From contig NZ_CP099393.1 in assembly GCF_023913515.1 (NCBI RefSeq), positions 1 to 64,000 on the forward strand: DNA of 64,000 bases, read 5' to 3'. The translations under genes and the position numbers were made by a program. Below the pieces are notes generated by a model. It was not told the DNA's origin and did not search any database. It worked only from the letters and a program-made list of their open reading frames with translations. Of this stretch, positions 35,948 to 45,604 are shown piece by piece. This DNA is from Natronococcus sp. CG52. GTDB taxonomy: Archaea > Halobacteriota > Halobacteria > Halobacteriales > Natrialbaceae. The stretch's first letter is position 1. Each line of letters begins with the position of its first letter.

Positions 35948-37111
35948 ATGGTTCGACCCGCGATGGCGGTGCTGACGGAGTACGATGTTACCCCCACACG
36001 CGGGTTCCTCCCCGAGTCGGATCCCCTGCTCGCGTTCGAAACCAGCGAATACGATCGGGCGATAGCGAACTTCCTGCGCGAGTACGACCGTCTCGGGACC
36101 GAACTCCCCGGTCGACTCGAGGACGGGACCCTTCAGCCGGCCGTTCGCGACCTTGAGCCAGCGCCGGACGGCCTTTTCGAAGTGCTCTCCGAGCGCGAAA
36201 CGGTCCGACTGTGCCTTCTCAGCGGCTTCTTCGCGAGCGCGTACGTCCACGAGATCGGTGCAGACCCCGTCGACCGCCTTCCGGCGGGCGTGGCCGTGCC
36301 GCTGTATCGAACCTCGCGGCGGTTCGGCCGAAAACCGATCCTCTCGTACGACATGCTTTGCCTGCACAACTGGCAGCGGCGCGACCCTGACGTCGGCTTC
36401 GACGTCGACAATCTGGACACCGTCCAACAGTTCACGTCGCTGTCCGACGAGCGGTGGTTCGTCGCGATTCACGTCGCGATCGAAGCCAGGGCCGGGCCCG
36501 CGCTGACCACGTGTGCGCGGGCCCAGCGAGCCGTCCGCGACGACGATCCCGACGCACTGCTCCCGGCTCTCGAGACGATCGGCGACTCGCTCGAGGAGCA
36601 AACCGCGATCATGGGCCGGATGACCGAGAACAACGACCCCGAGGCGTTCGCCCGGAAGTACCGGCCGTACTACAACGGGTTCGACGAAATCGTCTACGAG
36701 GGCGTCGGTGAACTCGAGGGCACCCCGCGAACGTTCCGGGGTGGGTCCGGCGCCCAGAGTTCGGTGCTGCCGTCGATCGACGCCGCGCTCGGGATCGACC
36801 ACGCCGCCACGGAGCTGATTGACAAACTGCTCGACATGCGCAGCTACATGCCGGAGGCCCACCGTACCGTCATCGCCGCGTTCGACGAGGGCCCCGACGT
36901 CGGTGCCTTCGTGGCCGACAACGGTCGCGAGGAACTCTGCGCCGAGTACAATCGCTGCATGGACGAACTCGGCGCCTTCCGCGAGGTCCACTTCGGACAG
37001 GTCGCCCAGTACATCAAGGAGGTGACCGGCGACACCACCGGCACCGGCGGCACCGACTACATGCAGTTCCTCCCGATGCTGAAGGAAGAGACCGAAGCCC
37101 AGAAGATCTGA
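35948..37111 (+). CDS. Indoleamine/tryptophan 2,3-dioxygenase (IDO family)
   Basis: 387 residues; heme dioxygenase opening the indole ring of tryptophan to N-formylkynurenine. IDO marks: FRGGSGAQSSVLPSIDAALG (substrate/heme pocket), MRSYMPEAHRTVIAAF with the proximal heme His, and GTGGTDYMQFLPMLKEE (the GTGGT loop). Length fits IDO (~400) rather than TDO (~280). ATG at 35948 chosen; another at 35963. Convergent with kynureninase, with kynurenine and anthranilate genes all around, so the first step of a tryptophan-degradation block. Confidence 0.85.
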   Translation: MVRPAMAVLTEYDVTPTRGFLPESDPLLAFETSEYDRAIANFLREYDRLGTELPGRLEDGTLQPAVRDLEPAPDGLFEVLSERETVRLCLLSGFFASAYVHEIGADPVDRLPAGVAVPLYRTSRRFGRKPILSYDMLCLHNWQRRDPDVGFDVDNLDTVQQFTSLSDERWFVAIHVAIEARAGPALTTCARAQRAVRDDDPDALLPALETIGDSLEEQTAIMGRMTENNDPEAFARKYRPYYNGFDEIVYEGVGELEGTPRTFRGGSGAQSSVLPSIDAALGIDHAATELIDKLLDMRSYMPEAHRTVIAAFDEGPDVGAFVADNGREELCAEYNRCMDELGAFREVHFGQVAQYIKEVTGDTTGTGGTDYMQFLPMLKEETEAQKI

Positions 37112-37160
37112 GTCGATCTCGAGACGCTAACCCCGGTCTCTTCTCGAACCGTTTCGGTCG

Positions 37161-38486
37161 TTACGTTACCTCGCCCTGCGTCTCGTACCGTTCGTAGGTT
37201 TGCTCGTCGACGATCTCGCACAGTAGGTCGACAACTTCGCGCACGTCCTCGAACCCGACGTACAGCGGCGCCGGACAGACGCGGATGACGTTCGGCGGCC
37301 GGAAGTCCACGACGACGCCGCGATCCCGCAAGGCCTGGCTGATCCGTTCGGCTTCGGGGTGCTCGAGCGCGACGTGACCGCCGCGTCGGTCGGGATCTCG
37401 CGGTGTCCCCGCCGCGAAGCCGCGATCGGCGAGGCGCTCGTCGACGAGGAAGAGGAGGTACGACGTGAGCGTGAGGGACTTCTCGCGAATCGCCTCGATG
37501 CCGGCATCCGTGACCAGTTCGATCGAGCCGAACAACGGCGCCGCGCTGAAGACGGGAACCGTCCCGATCTGCCAGGCGCCGGCGCTGTCGGCCGGCGTGA
37601 ACTCGAGATTCAGCTCGAACTGCGTCTCCTTGTCGTGGCCCCACCAGCCCGCGAGCGCCGGCGTCGCGTCGAAGTGGCGCTCGTTGACGTACAGGCCGGC
37701 GATCGCTCCCGGCCCGGCGTTGAGGTACTTGTAGCTACACCAGACCGCGAAGTCGACGCCGATATCGGAGAGTTCGTGGGGAACGGCACCGATCGAATGC
37801 GCGAGGTCGAACCCCGCGATGATCCCCCGCTCGTGGGCCGCCTCGGTAATCCGCTCGAGGTCGAACAGTTGGCCGCTGCGGTAGAGGACGGAGGGCATGA
37901 AGACGATGCCGACGTCGCGGTCGTCCATCGCGGCGACGACGTCCTCGGTCTCGATCGTCCGGCCGTCGCGGCTTTCGACCGCGTGGAGGTGCTCGTCCGG
38001 ATCGAGTCCCCGCTGGCGAAGCTGGGCGCGGATCGCGTAGTGATCGGTGGGGAAGTCGAGTTCGTTGACCAGCACGCCGCGGGGGTCGTCCGGCCCCAAG
38101 TGATCGAGGAACGTGCCGATCAGCGTGTGAATGTTGACGGTCGTCGAGTTCCCGACGACGACCTCTTCCTCGCGGGCGCCCAACAGCGGTGCGAGTTCGT
38201 CGCCCAGTCGCTCGCCGTACCAGAACCACGGCGGCTCGGCCTCGGTCCAGCCTCGGATACCGAGTTCGCGCCACTGATCGATCGCCCGGTTCAGGGTCCG
38301 CTCGGCGTCCTCTGAGATTGGGCCGAGCGAGTTGCCGTCCATGTAGTGGTCGTCGGGGACGTCGAAGCGATCCCGGAGCGTCGCGAGCGGGTCGGCGTCG
38401 TCGCGCTCGCGGGCGTACTCGAGGCCGGTTCGGTGGTCGCCGGTGCGGCGTTCGGCGTGCGCGTCGTCGTCCGCGTTCGAGTCCAT
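37161..38486 (-). CDS. kynU: Kynureninase
   Basis: 441 residues, PLP-dependent. Cleaves kynurenine to anthranilate and alanine. Marks: YMDGNSLGPISEDAERTL, VVVGNSTTVNIHTLIGTF, GFDLAHSIGAVPHELSDIGV, and the Schiff-base Lys in WCSYKYLNAGPGAIAGLYVN; C-terminal domain ends PNVIRVCPAPLYVGFEDV. Full length. Convergent with the dioxygenase (49 nt between ends) and divergent from the hydrolase gene at 38654 across a 167-nt gap. With those two it makes tryptophan to anthranilate. Confidence 0.92.
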   Translation of the reverse strand: MDSNADDDAHAERRTGDHRTGLEYARERDDADPLATLRDRFDVPDDHYMDGNSLGPISEDAERTLNRAIDQWRELGIRGWTEAEPPWFWYGERLGDELAPLLGAREEEVVVGNSTTVNIHTLIGTFLDHLGPDDPRGVLVNELDFPTDHYAIRAQLRQRGLDPDEHLHAVESRDGRTIETEDVVAAMDDRDVGIVFMPSVLYRSGQLFDLERITEAAHERGIIAGFDLAHSIGAVPHELSDIGVDFAVWCSYKYLNAGPGAIAGLYVNERHFDATPALAGWWGHDKETQFELNLEFTPADSAGAWQIGTVPVFSAAPLFGSIELVTDAGIEAIREKSLTLTSYLLFLVDERLADRGFAAGTPRDPDRRGGHVALEHPEAERISQALRDRGVVVDFRPPNVIRVCPAPLYVGFEDVREVVDLLCEIVDEQTYERYETQGEVT

Positions 38487-38653
38487 GTGTTCCCTCTCGA
38501 GGGGAACCTACAGGAACGTTTCGACGTTTTGTGACGATTCGGCGATGCCGTTGGTGGACAAACGGTCGTCGTCGATCGCTCGATCACCGTTCCCCGTCCA
38601 TTGGATCCCCGATACGATAAAGATTAAACGTTCACTCGGTCGACATTCAGGGC

Positions 38654-39598
38654 ATGAACCACGCGAGCGACGAACTGGACCCCGAACTCGAGGACGTCGT
38701 CGACGAAATCCAGGCGGCCGGCGTCCCGCCCTGGCACTCGCTGTCGGTCGAGAGTGCTCGCCGGCTCGAGGACGAGGTGTTCTCGGCCGGCAGCGGCCCG
38801 GAGATGCGGTCGGTGCGGGACCTGCGGATCGACGGCCCTGGCGGCGACCTCCCGATCAGGGTCTGTCGTCCGGACGCCGAGGATTTACCGACGCTCCTGT
38901 TCTATCACGGCGGCGGCTGGACGCTGGGGACGCTCGACTCCGCAGACGACATCTGCCGGGAACTGGCGGCCCGCGCGGAGTGTCTCGTTCTCTCCGTCGA
39001 CTACCGCCTCGCGCCCGAACACCCCTTCCCAGCGGCGGTCGACGACGCCTACGCCGCCCTCGAGTGGGCGGCCGACTACGCCGACTCCCTGGGGGGTGAC
39101 CCCTCCCGCCTGGGCGTAGCAGGGACCAGTGCCGGCGGAAACCTCGCCGCGGCGACGGCGCTGCGGGCGCGCGATAGCGGGGCCGACGGACCGGACCTCG
39201 ACGGCCAGTTCCTGCTGTACCCGATGACGGATCGCTCGTTCGATCGCGACTCCTACCGCGAGCACGGCGACGGACCGTTGCTCACGGAAAACGGCGTGCG
39301 CTGGTTCTGGGACCAGTACCTCCGAAGCCCGGTCGACGAACACAATCCGTTCGCGACGGTGTTGCGCGCGCCGGAGCTCTCGGGTGTGGCCCCCGCGACG
39401 GTCGCGACGGCGGGACACGACGTGCTCCGGGACGAGGGTGCCGCCTACGCCGAGAAGCTGTCAGACCACGGCGTCCCGACCGAGTACGACCACTACCCGA
39501 CGCTTACGCACGGCTTCTTCAGCCTGACCGACGACGTCGAGCGGGCCGACGAGGCGATGGACGCGCTCGCCGAGAACGTTCGGTCGCGGCTCGCGTGA
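38654..39598 (+). CDS. Alpha/beta hydrolase (HSL family), candidate N-formylkynurenine formamidase
   Basis: 314 residues. Oxyanion motif YHGGGWTLG, nucleophile elbow GVAGTSAGGNLAAA, Asp region VATAGHDVLRDEGAAYAEKL, and His in PTLTHGFFSLTDD, the HSL-type esterase layout. Such enzymes serve as arylformamidases in many organisms. Its place between kynureninase and tryptophan synthase beta, in a cluster with IDO, makes formylkynurenine the natural substrate, but sequence alone only says esterase/amidase. ATG at 38654; a TTAAAC box ~25 nt upstream suggests a leaderless transcript. Confidence 0.75.
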   Translation: MNHASDELDPELEDVVDEIQAAGVPPWHSLSVESARRLEDEVFSAGSGPEMRSVRDLRIDGPGGDLPIRVCRPDAEDLPTLLFYHGGGWTLGTLDSADDICRELAARAECLVLSVDYRLAPEHPFPAAVDDAYAALEWAADYADSLGGDPSRLGVAGTSAGGNLAAATALRARDSGADGPDLDGQFLLYPMTDRSFDRDSYREHGDGPLLTENGVRWFWDQYLRSPVDEHNPFATVLRAPELSGVAPATVATAGHDVLRDEGAAYAEKLSDHGVPTEYDHYPTLTHGFFSLTDDVERADEAMDALAENVRSRLA

Positions 39599-39650
39599 GG
39601 GGTTCGAGAGGATGCGCTCGAGCGCGAACCGACCGAAAACGGCCGCGTGA

Positions 39651-40805
39651 TCAGGCGAAGTCGAACTTCTCGGCCGCGGTCTCCATGTCCTTGTCGCCGC
39701 GCCCGGAGAGGTTCACGAGGATCGTCTCGTGGTCGCCCTCCTCGGCCAACTGGATCGCTCGAGCGACACCGTGGCTCGATTCGAGCGCCGGGATGATCCC
39801 CTCGGTCTCGCTGAGTTCGCGGAACGCGGCGAGGGCCTCGTCGTCGGTGACGCCGGTGTACTCACAGCGGCCGACCTCGCGGAACATGGCATGCTCCGGC
39901 CCGACGCCGGGGTAATCCAGGCCGGCCGAGACTGAATGAACATCGACGTCGTCATCGATGACCCGGGTCTTCATGCCGTGGATGACCTCGTCTTTCCCCT
40001 TCGCGAGCGGGGCGGCGTGTTTCGTCGAGTCGGCTCCCTTCCCGCCCCCTTCGGCGCCGTAGAAGGCGACGTCGTCGTCGCGGAATGCGTGGAACAGTCC
40101 CATCGCGTTGGAGCCGCCGCCGACGCAGGCCACCGCGGCATCGGGCAGGTCGTCCGTTCGCTCGAGGAATTGTTCGCGCGCCTCCTCGCCGATGACGCTC
40201 TGGAAGTCCCGGACCATCCGCGGGAACGGGTCCGGACCGACGACGCTCCCGACGAGGTAGTGGGTGTCTTCGACGTTCTCGACGAGATCCTCGAGCGCAG
40301 CGTCGACGGCGTCGGCGAGCCCCTGCCCGCCCTGGGTGACCTCGTTGACGTCGGCACCCATCAGGCGCATCCGGAAGACGTTCATCTTCTGGCGCTCGAC
40401 GTCTTTCTTTCCCATGTAGATCTCCGTCTCGAGATTGAATAGCGCGCCGACCATCGCCGTCGCGGTGCCGTGCTGGCCGGCGCCCGTTTCCGCGATCAAC
40501 CGGTCTCTCCCGGCCTTTTTCGCGAGCAGCGCCTGGCCGAGGCAGTTGTTAATCTTGTGTGCGCCGCCGTGGAGCAGGTCCTCTCGCTTGAGGTAGATGT
40601 CGGCGTCGTACCGATCGCTCAGGTTGCCGGCGTAGTACAGCGGCGTCGGCCGCCCGGCGTACTCCTCGAGATGGCGCCGGAAGTCCGCCTGGAACCCCTC
40701 GCTCCTCCCAAGCTCGTCGTACGCGTTCGCGAGTTGCTCGAGCGGCTCGTGAAGCGGTTCCGGTACGTGGCGTCCACCGTATTCGCCGAAGTCGTCTGTC
40801 CCCAT
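39651..40805 (-). CDS. trpB: Tryptophan synthase beta chain
   Basis: 384 residues from ATG 40805 ([17 protein letters not shown]). PLP Lys in [36 protein letters not shown], phosphate loop [33 protein letters not shown]. Makes tryptophan from indole (or indole-glycerol phosphate with TrpA) and serine. No trpA nearby. It sits inside a tryptophan/anthranilate degradation block, convergent with the hydrolase and divergent from the CoA ligase. May salvage indole rather than serve biosynthesis. The upstream CTTTATTT box fits a promoter. Confidence 0.9.
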   Translation of the reverse strand: MGTDDFGEYGGRHVPEPLHEPLEQLANAYDELGRSEGFQADFRRHLEEYAGRPTPLYYAGNLSDRYDADIYLKREDLLHGGAHKINNCLGQALLAKKAGRDRLIAETGAGQHGTATAMVGALFNLETEIYMGKKDVERQKMNVFRMRLMGADVNEVTQGGQGLADAVDAALEDLVENVEDTHYLVGSVVGPDPFPRMVRDFQSVIGEEAREQFLERTDDLPDAAVACVGGGSNAMGLFHAFRDDDVAFYGAEGGGKGADSTKHAAPLAKGKDEVIHGMKTRVIDDDVDVHSVSAGLDYPGVGPEHAMFREVGRCEYTGVTDDEALAAFRELSETEGIIPALESSHGVARAIQLAEEGDHETILVNLSGRGDKDMETAAEKFDFA

Positions 40806-40991
40806 ACTCAAATGAACATTTCCGTCCCGGCAAATAAAGATACGGCTCGTAATCACGCGATCCGATGTACAGGATAGTACATCGAGGAACGAATTTAGCA
40901 CAACGCACGACATTTCAAACCATATCCGTCGCGGACTCATCGATACCGTACGTTTTGTCACGTCGAATCCCGCCGATGAAAATTTCGTGGG

Positions 40992-41000
40992 AATATTTAA
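40992..41000 (+). promoter_or_regulatory. TATA-like box of the aryl-CoA ligase gene
   Basis: AATATTTAA ends 30 nt before ATG 41030. The bases between (GATCACACGGTATGTGTGTA) hold a rough inverted GTG/CAC arrangement that could be a regulator site. Confidence 0.35.
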
Positions 41001-41029
41001 CACTGATCACACGGTATGTGTGTATACGG

Positions 41030-42664
41030 ATGCAAGAGAATCTGCCCGATCAGAGCAATCATTCGGATTTGTTTCACGCCGTTCCCGAAGTGCATTATCC
41101 GAAACGGCTCAACGCGGCCTACGAGATGGTCGACCGACACATTGAGGAGGGACGGAATGACGAGCCGGCCATCTACTTCGACGGGACGACTACTACCTAC
41201 GCCGAACTGCAGGAGCGGGTCGGGCGCGCCGGAAACGCGTTGCTCAAGCTCGGCGTCGAACGGGGCGACCGCGTTTTCGTCCGGTTCCCCAACCGACCGG
41301 AGTACGTCGTCACCTGCCTCGCCGTCCAGCGAATCGGGGCAATCGTCGTCCCTTCGATGAAACTCCTTCGCGCGAAGGAAATTAGCTACGTCGTCGACAA
41401 CTCCGGCTCGTCGTACGCGGTCGTCTACGACGACCTGCTCGACGAGGTCGAGATCGCGCTGGACGAGCACGGACTCGAGTCGCTCGAGGAAATCGTGGTC
41501 GTGGAGGATACCGGGGTCGACCACGACTATCACGAGTTCGATGATCTGCTCTCGGAGGCGAGTCCGGAACTCGGCGCTCCCGAGACGACCCGCGACGACC
41601 TCGTGATGATCGCCTACACGAGCGGGACGACGGGCCAGCCGAAGGGGACTGTCCACACGCACCGGCAGATGATGGCCATCACGGACACCTACGCCCGATA
41701 CTGTCTGGATCCCGACCCCTCGGACGTGTTCACGAGCAACGCGCCGATCGCGTTCACGTACGGCTACGGAATGCTCGTCGCGTTTCCCCTTCGGTTCGGC
41801 GCGGCGACCTGTATCATTCAGGACCCGACGCCGGAATCGTTACTCGACGCGATTCAGGAAGTCGACGTCTCGATTCTCGGCTCGATCCCGACGGCGTACA
41901 ATCAGATGCTGTCGGAACACGAGGACCTCATTGAGGAGTACGACCTCTCCTCGCTCCGGCGGGCGGTGAGCGCGGGCGAACCGCTTCCACCGAGCACGTA
42001 CGAGCGCGCCACGTCGAGCCTCGGGGTCAAACCGCTCGACGGAATCGGTTCGACCGAGATGCTGCACATCTTCATCAGCCACCGATACGACGACGAGGTC
42101 GATCCGACCGCGACCGGCCGCCCCGTCCCTGGGTACGAGTGCAAGGTTGTCGATCCGGAAAGCTACGAGGAACTCGATCGCGGCGAGCCCGGCCTGTTAC
42201 TCGTTCGGGGCCCGACGGGAGTCACGTACTGGGACCGGCCGGAGAAGCAGGCGGCAGGGGTACACGACGGCTGGAGCATCCCCGGGGACATCTTCGTCCA
42301 CCGGGAGGACGGCCGCTTCGAGTACAAATCGCGCCAGGACGACCTGATCATCACGAGCGGCTACAACGTCCCCGGGCCGGAGGTCGAGGACGTGCTCCTA
42401 GAGCGGGAAGCGGTGTACCAGGCTGCCGTCGTCGGCAGCCCGGACGAGGAACGAGGGCAGATCGTGAAAGCCTTCGTCGTCCTCGAGGACGGATACGAGC
42501 AAAGTCAGTCGCTGACCGACGTGCTGCAAGACTACGTCAAAGACCAGATCGCGCCATACAAGTATCCGCGGGAGATCGAGTACGTTTCGGAACTTCCGAC
42601 GACGGAAACCGGCAAAATAAAGCGTGCGACGCTCCGTGAACGGGAACGAGAGCAGGCGAACTGA
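41030..42664 (+). CDS. Aryl-CoA ligase, probable 2-aminobenzoate (anthranilate)-CoA ligase
   Basis: 544 residues of the AMP-forming acyl-CoA synthetase family. Core motifs: MIAYTSGTTGQPKGTVHTH (P-loop A3), GIGSTEMLHIFISH (A5), LITSGYNVPGPEVED (A8), and LPTTETGKIKRATLRE with the catalytic Lys (A10). The close resemblance in layout to benzoate/2-aminobenzoate-CoA ligases and the nearby fused CoA-dependent monooxygenase/reductase suggest anthranilate, with salicylate or benzoate as alternatives. ATG at 41030 (MQENLPDQSN); the longer open frame upstream is non-coding. Activates the ring acid to its CoA ester. Confidence 0.82.
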   Translation: MQENLPDQSNHSDLFHAVPEVHYPKRLNAAYEMVDRHIEEGRNDEPAIYFDGTTTTYAELQERVGRAGNALLKLGVERGDRVFVRFPNRPEYVVTCLAVQRIGAIVVPSMKLLRAKEISYVVDNSGSSYAVVYDDLLDEVEIALDEHGLESLEEIVVVEDTGVDHDYHEFDDLLSEASPELGAPETTRDDLVMIAYTSGTTGQPKGTVHTHRQMMAITDTYARYCLDPDPSDVFTSNAPIAFTYGYGMLVAFPLRFGAATCIIQDPTPESLLDAIQEVDVSILGSIPTAYNQMLSEHEDLIEEYDLSSLRRAVSAGEPLPPSTYERATSSLGVKPLDGIGSTEMLHIFISHRYDDEVDPTATGRPVPGYECKVVDPESYEELDRGEPGLLLVRGPTGVTYWDRPEKQAAGVHDGWSIPGDIFVHREDGRFEYKSRQDDLIITSGYNVPGPEVEDVLLEREAVYQAAVVGSPDEERGQIVKAFVVLEDGYEQSQSLTDVLQDYVKDQIAPYKYPREIEYVSELPTTETGKIKRATLREREREQAN

Positions 42665-42776
42665 CCTGATGGCCGGCCTCGCCACTGATACCGGTGGGGG
42701 TCACCCTCCGTACACGACACGCTGACGGTCGGATTCTCCAGTGCTGTGGCGGTAGCATCGAATTTCACAATAACGC

Positions 42777-42783
42777 TTTTTAT
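42777..42783 (+). promoter_or_regulatory. TATA-like box of the solute-binding protein gene
   Basis: TTTTTAT 24-30 nt upstream of ATG 42807, suiting a leaderless haloarchaeal transcript. Confidence 0.35.
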
Positions 42784-42806
42784 GGTTGCGATAGGTGTGT
42801 TGTACG

Positions 42807-44045
42807 ATGGCACATAGCAGCAACGAGTGTACTCGACGAGGGGGGACCCGACGACGGAGCCTCTTGCAGGGTGTCGGTGCAGCGGGTGTCGCGCTGACGG
42901 CGGGATGTCTCGGGGGGAACGGTGACGAAGACGACGACGTGATTACCATCGGGTCGTTACAGCCGCTCTCCGGTCCGTTCACGCCGTGGGGGAACGCCCA
43001 CCAGGCGGGGCTCGAGTTCGCGGTGAACGAGATAAACGAGAACGGCGGCGTCCTCGACCAGGAGTTGCGAATCGTCGAAACGGATACCGAAAGCGACGCG
43101 GGAGAAGCGGATACGATCTTTCGACGCTACGTCGAGGAGGAAAACGCCGTCGCGATGACCGGCCCGGTCTCGAGCGACGTCGGGGTTCGAACCGGCCAGA
43201 CGGCCGAACAAATGGAAGTCCCGCTTGTCTTGCACATGGCGGGATCGCACCGAATCCACACGAAGAGTTCCCAGTACACGTTCAGGATGGGCTCGCTCCC
43301 GGCCCCGATGGACCTGCAGCCACAGGCCGAACTGATCGAGGCCGAAGGGTACGAGACCGTCGGTGCGGTCAACGCCGACTACGAGTGGGGGAACACGGTC
43401 GAAGAGCAGATCGGCGAACTGTTCCCGGAGAGCGTCGATCTCGAGACGGCGATGACGCCACAGGACGAAAGCGACTTCGCGCCGTTCCTGCGGGATTTCC
43501 CGGACGAGATGGATCTCCTCGTCGCGACGGGTCACCCGCCCGCACAGAACGCGATCCACTCGCAGGCGCTCGAACTCGGATTCGAACACGAGATGACGAC
43601 CGGTTCCGGTCAGCCGCCCGGCGTCATCTACGAAGACCTTGGCGACGAGGCGGAGACGTTCGCACACCTGCACATCGCGGACGTCTACGACGACCAGTTC
43701 GTCGACGTCGCGGAGCGGTTCGCGGACGAAACCGGCGACCGAATGGATACCCACGAGGCGCTCGGTTACGTCGCGGGGGAGTTGATCGCGACCGCGATCG
43801 AAGAAGCCGACTCGACGGAGCCGGCCGAGATCGCCGACGCGATTCGAGACATCGAACTCGATACGCTCTTCGCAGCACCGTTGCAGTACAACGAGTGGGG
43901 CGAAATCGACGAGGTCGTCGCCCTCCTCAGCACGTTCGAAGCCGGCGAACCCGACTACTATCCCGACGGCGAGTTCCGCCTCGTCGAGCAGTACCGGAGC
44001 GATCCGATGAGCGCCGACCTGGTCGAACCGCTCGTCGAGGACTGA
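42807..44045 (+). CDS. ABC transporter solute-binding lipoprotein (HAAT/Leu-Ile-Val type)
   Basis: 412 residues. Tat signal with RRGGTRRRSLLQGVGAAG and lipobox ALTAGCLGG, so exported folded and lipid-anchored. The mature part is a Peripla_BP_6 fold: ITIGSLQPLSGPFTPWG, GLEFAVNEINENGGV, AMTGPVSSDVGVRTGQTAEQ. This family binds branched-chain amino acids, amides or aromatic acids; among CoA-dependent aromatic genes an aromatic acid such as anthranilate or kynurenine is likely. The permeases and ATPases follow on the opposite strand, tail-to-tail with this gene. Confidence 0.87.
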   Translation: MAHSSNECTRRGGTRRRSLLQGVGAAGVALTAGCLGGNGDEDDDVITIGSLQPLSGPFTPWGNAHQAGLEFAVNEINENGGVLDQELRIVETDTESDAGEADTIFRRYVEEENAVAMTGPVSSDVGVRTGQTAEQMEVPLVLHMAGSHRIHTKSSQYTFRMGSLPAPMDLQPQAELIEAEGYETVGAVNADYEWGNTVEEQIGELFPESVDLETAMTPQDESDFAPFLRDFPDEMDLLVATGHPPAQNAIHSQALELGFEHEMTTGSGQPPGVIYEDLGDEAETFAHLHIADVYDDQFVDVAERFADETGDRMDTHEALGYVAGELIATAIEEADSTEPAEIADAIRDIELDTLFAAPLQYNEWGEIDEVVALLSTFEAGEPDYYPDGEFRLVEQYRSDPMSADLVEPLVED

Positions 44046-44130
44046 CCTCGAGCACGCGGTTTCTCGCCGATCCCCACCCGACGATCGGTCGGTACGGATC
44101 GGGTAATCGCACTCTGGCGAGCCGCACCGA

Positions 44131-44829
44131 TCAATCGCGGAGATACACCTCCTTGATCCGATCGCTCTCGAGCAGTTCGTCCGCCGGCGCCTCCGTCGCG
44201 ATACGGCCGTTCTCGAGCAGGTACGCCCGGTCCGCGAGCTCGAGCGCCTCGTGGACGTGTTGCTCAGTCAGCAGGATCGTCGTGTCCTCGCTGATTGCCT
44301 CGACCTTCTCGAAGACCCGTCTCGCGAGCTGCGGTGCGAGTCCCACCGAGAGCTCGTCGAGGGCCAGGATCTCGGGCTCGGCCATCAGCCCGCGGCCGAC
44401 CGCGAGCATCTGCTGTTCGCCGCCGCTCAGCGTCCCTGCTGGCTGATCGCTGCGTTCCTCGAGGACGGGAAACAGGTCGTACACCTCCCGGCGATTGTCC
44501 TCGAGCCGCGCCCGTCTGGTGTACGCGCCCATCTCGAGGTTCTCACTGACGGTCATCTCGTGGAAGAGATTTCGCTCCTCGGAGACGTGAACGAAGCCGA
44601 GGTCGACGATCTCGTGGGGTGTGAGCGTCGATGCGTCGCGGCCGAACAGCTCGATCGTTCCGCTATCGACGGGGAGGAGCCCGGACAGCGTCTTCAGCAG
44701 CGTCGTCTTGCCCGCGCCGTTCGGGCCGACGAGCGCGACGACCCGGTCGTCCGTCGTGATCTCGACGGAGACGTCCCAGAGCACCTGAAGTTCGTCGTAG
44801 GAGACGTCGATGTCCTCGGCCCGGATCAT
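44131..44829 (-). CDS. HAAT ABC transporter ATPase, LivF type
   Basis: 232 residues. Walker A LVGPNGAGKTTLLKT, signature LSGGEQQMLAVGRGLM, Walker B PEILALDELSVGLAP, switch TILLTEQHVHEALELADRAY. LivF-type subunits pair with LivG beneath two permeases. Its ATG overlaps the LivG stop by 4 nt (44826-44829). Last gene of the four-gene transport operon running leftward from 47496. Confidence 0.88.
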   Translation of the reverse strand: MIRAEDIDVSYDELQVLWDVSVEITTDDRVVALVGPNGAGKTTLLKTLSGLLPVDSGTIELFGRDASTLTPHEIVDLGFVHVSEERNLFHEMTVSENLEMGAYTRRARLEDNRREVYDLFPVLEERSDQPAGTLSGGEQQMLAVGRGLMAEPEILALDELSVGLAPQLARRVFEKVEAISEDTTILLTEQHVHEALELADRAYLLENGRIATEAPADELLESDRIKEVYLRD

Positions 44830-45557
44830 CGGCTCTCACCGAGGTAGGCTCTGGTCACCTGTTCGTCGTTCTGGATCTCCGTCGGCGTTCCCTCCGCGAT
44901 GAGCTGGCCGTCGTTTAGGACGAGCACCCGATCGGTCGTCTCCATGATCGCGTCGACGACGTGCTCGATCCAGAAGATCGAGACGCCCAGTTCGTTGCGA
45001 ATGCGCTCGATCATCTCGGTCAACGTGTCGATCTCGGCGGGGGTGAGCCCGCTCCCGATCTCGTCGAGCATGAGCAGGTCCGGCTCGCAGGCCAGCCCTC
45101 GAGCCAGTTCGACGTGTTTGCGTTCGGCCATCGTCAGGCTGCTCGCCTCCACGTGTTCTTTCCCCTCGAGGCCGACGAACGAGATGTACTCCTCGGCGAC
45201 CCGTCGGGCGTCGTCAGTAGAGTACGACGCGCCGAAGAGCGCCCCCATCTGGACGTTCTCCAGGACGGTCGACTCGTCGAACGTCCGGACGATCTGGAAC
45301 GTTCTGACGATCCCCCGTCGGCAGATCGCGCTCGGCTTCTCGCCGGTGATCTGCGTGCCGTCGAACGTCACCGTTCCCGAATCCGGCGGGATGACGCCCG
45401 TGATGGTGTTGAAAAGCGTCGTCTTGCCTGCGCCGTTGGGGCCGATCAGACCGACGATCTCCTCCGAGTCGAGCGAGAAGGTCACGTCGTCGACCGCGAC
45501 TAACCCCCCGAAGATCTTGGTCACTCCGGAGATCTCGAGCATGCGATTTTCTTGCAT
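44826..45557 (-). CDS. HAAT ABC transporter ATPase, LivG type
   Basis: 243 residues from ATG 45557 (MQENRMLEISG); an internal ATG at 45542 gives MLEISGVTKIFGG. Walker A IGPNGAGKTTLFNTITG, signature SSLTMAERKHVELARGLA, which departs from the usual LSGGQ, Walker B DLLMLDEIGSGLTP, and the long LivG-type C-terminal helix region TLTEMIERIRNELGVSIF. Overlaps the LivF gene by 4 nt; 47 nt after the permease. The open frame extends further upstream to 46355 but that part is the permease gene in another frame. Confidence 0.87.
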   Translation of the reverse strand: MQENRMLEISGVTKIFGGLVAVDDVTFSLDSEEIVGLIGPNGAGKTTLFNTITGVIPPDSGTVTFDGTQITGEKPSAICRRGIVRTFQIVRTFDESTVLENVQMGALFGASYSTDDARRVAEEYISFVGLEGKEHVEASSLTMAERKHVELARGLACEPDLLMLDEIGSGLTPAEIDTLTEMIERIRNELGVSIFWIEHVVDAIMETTDRVLVLNDGQLIAEGTPTEIQNDEQVTRAYLGESR

Positions 45558-45604
45558 TCGTACTGGTTTATACTTTTGCTGCCCGCGGGAACGGGAACCG
45601 CGAG

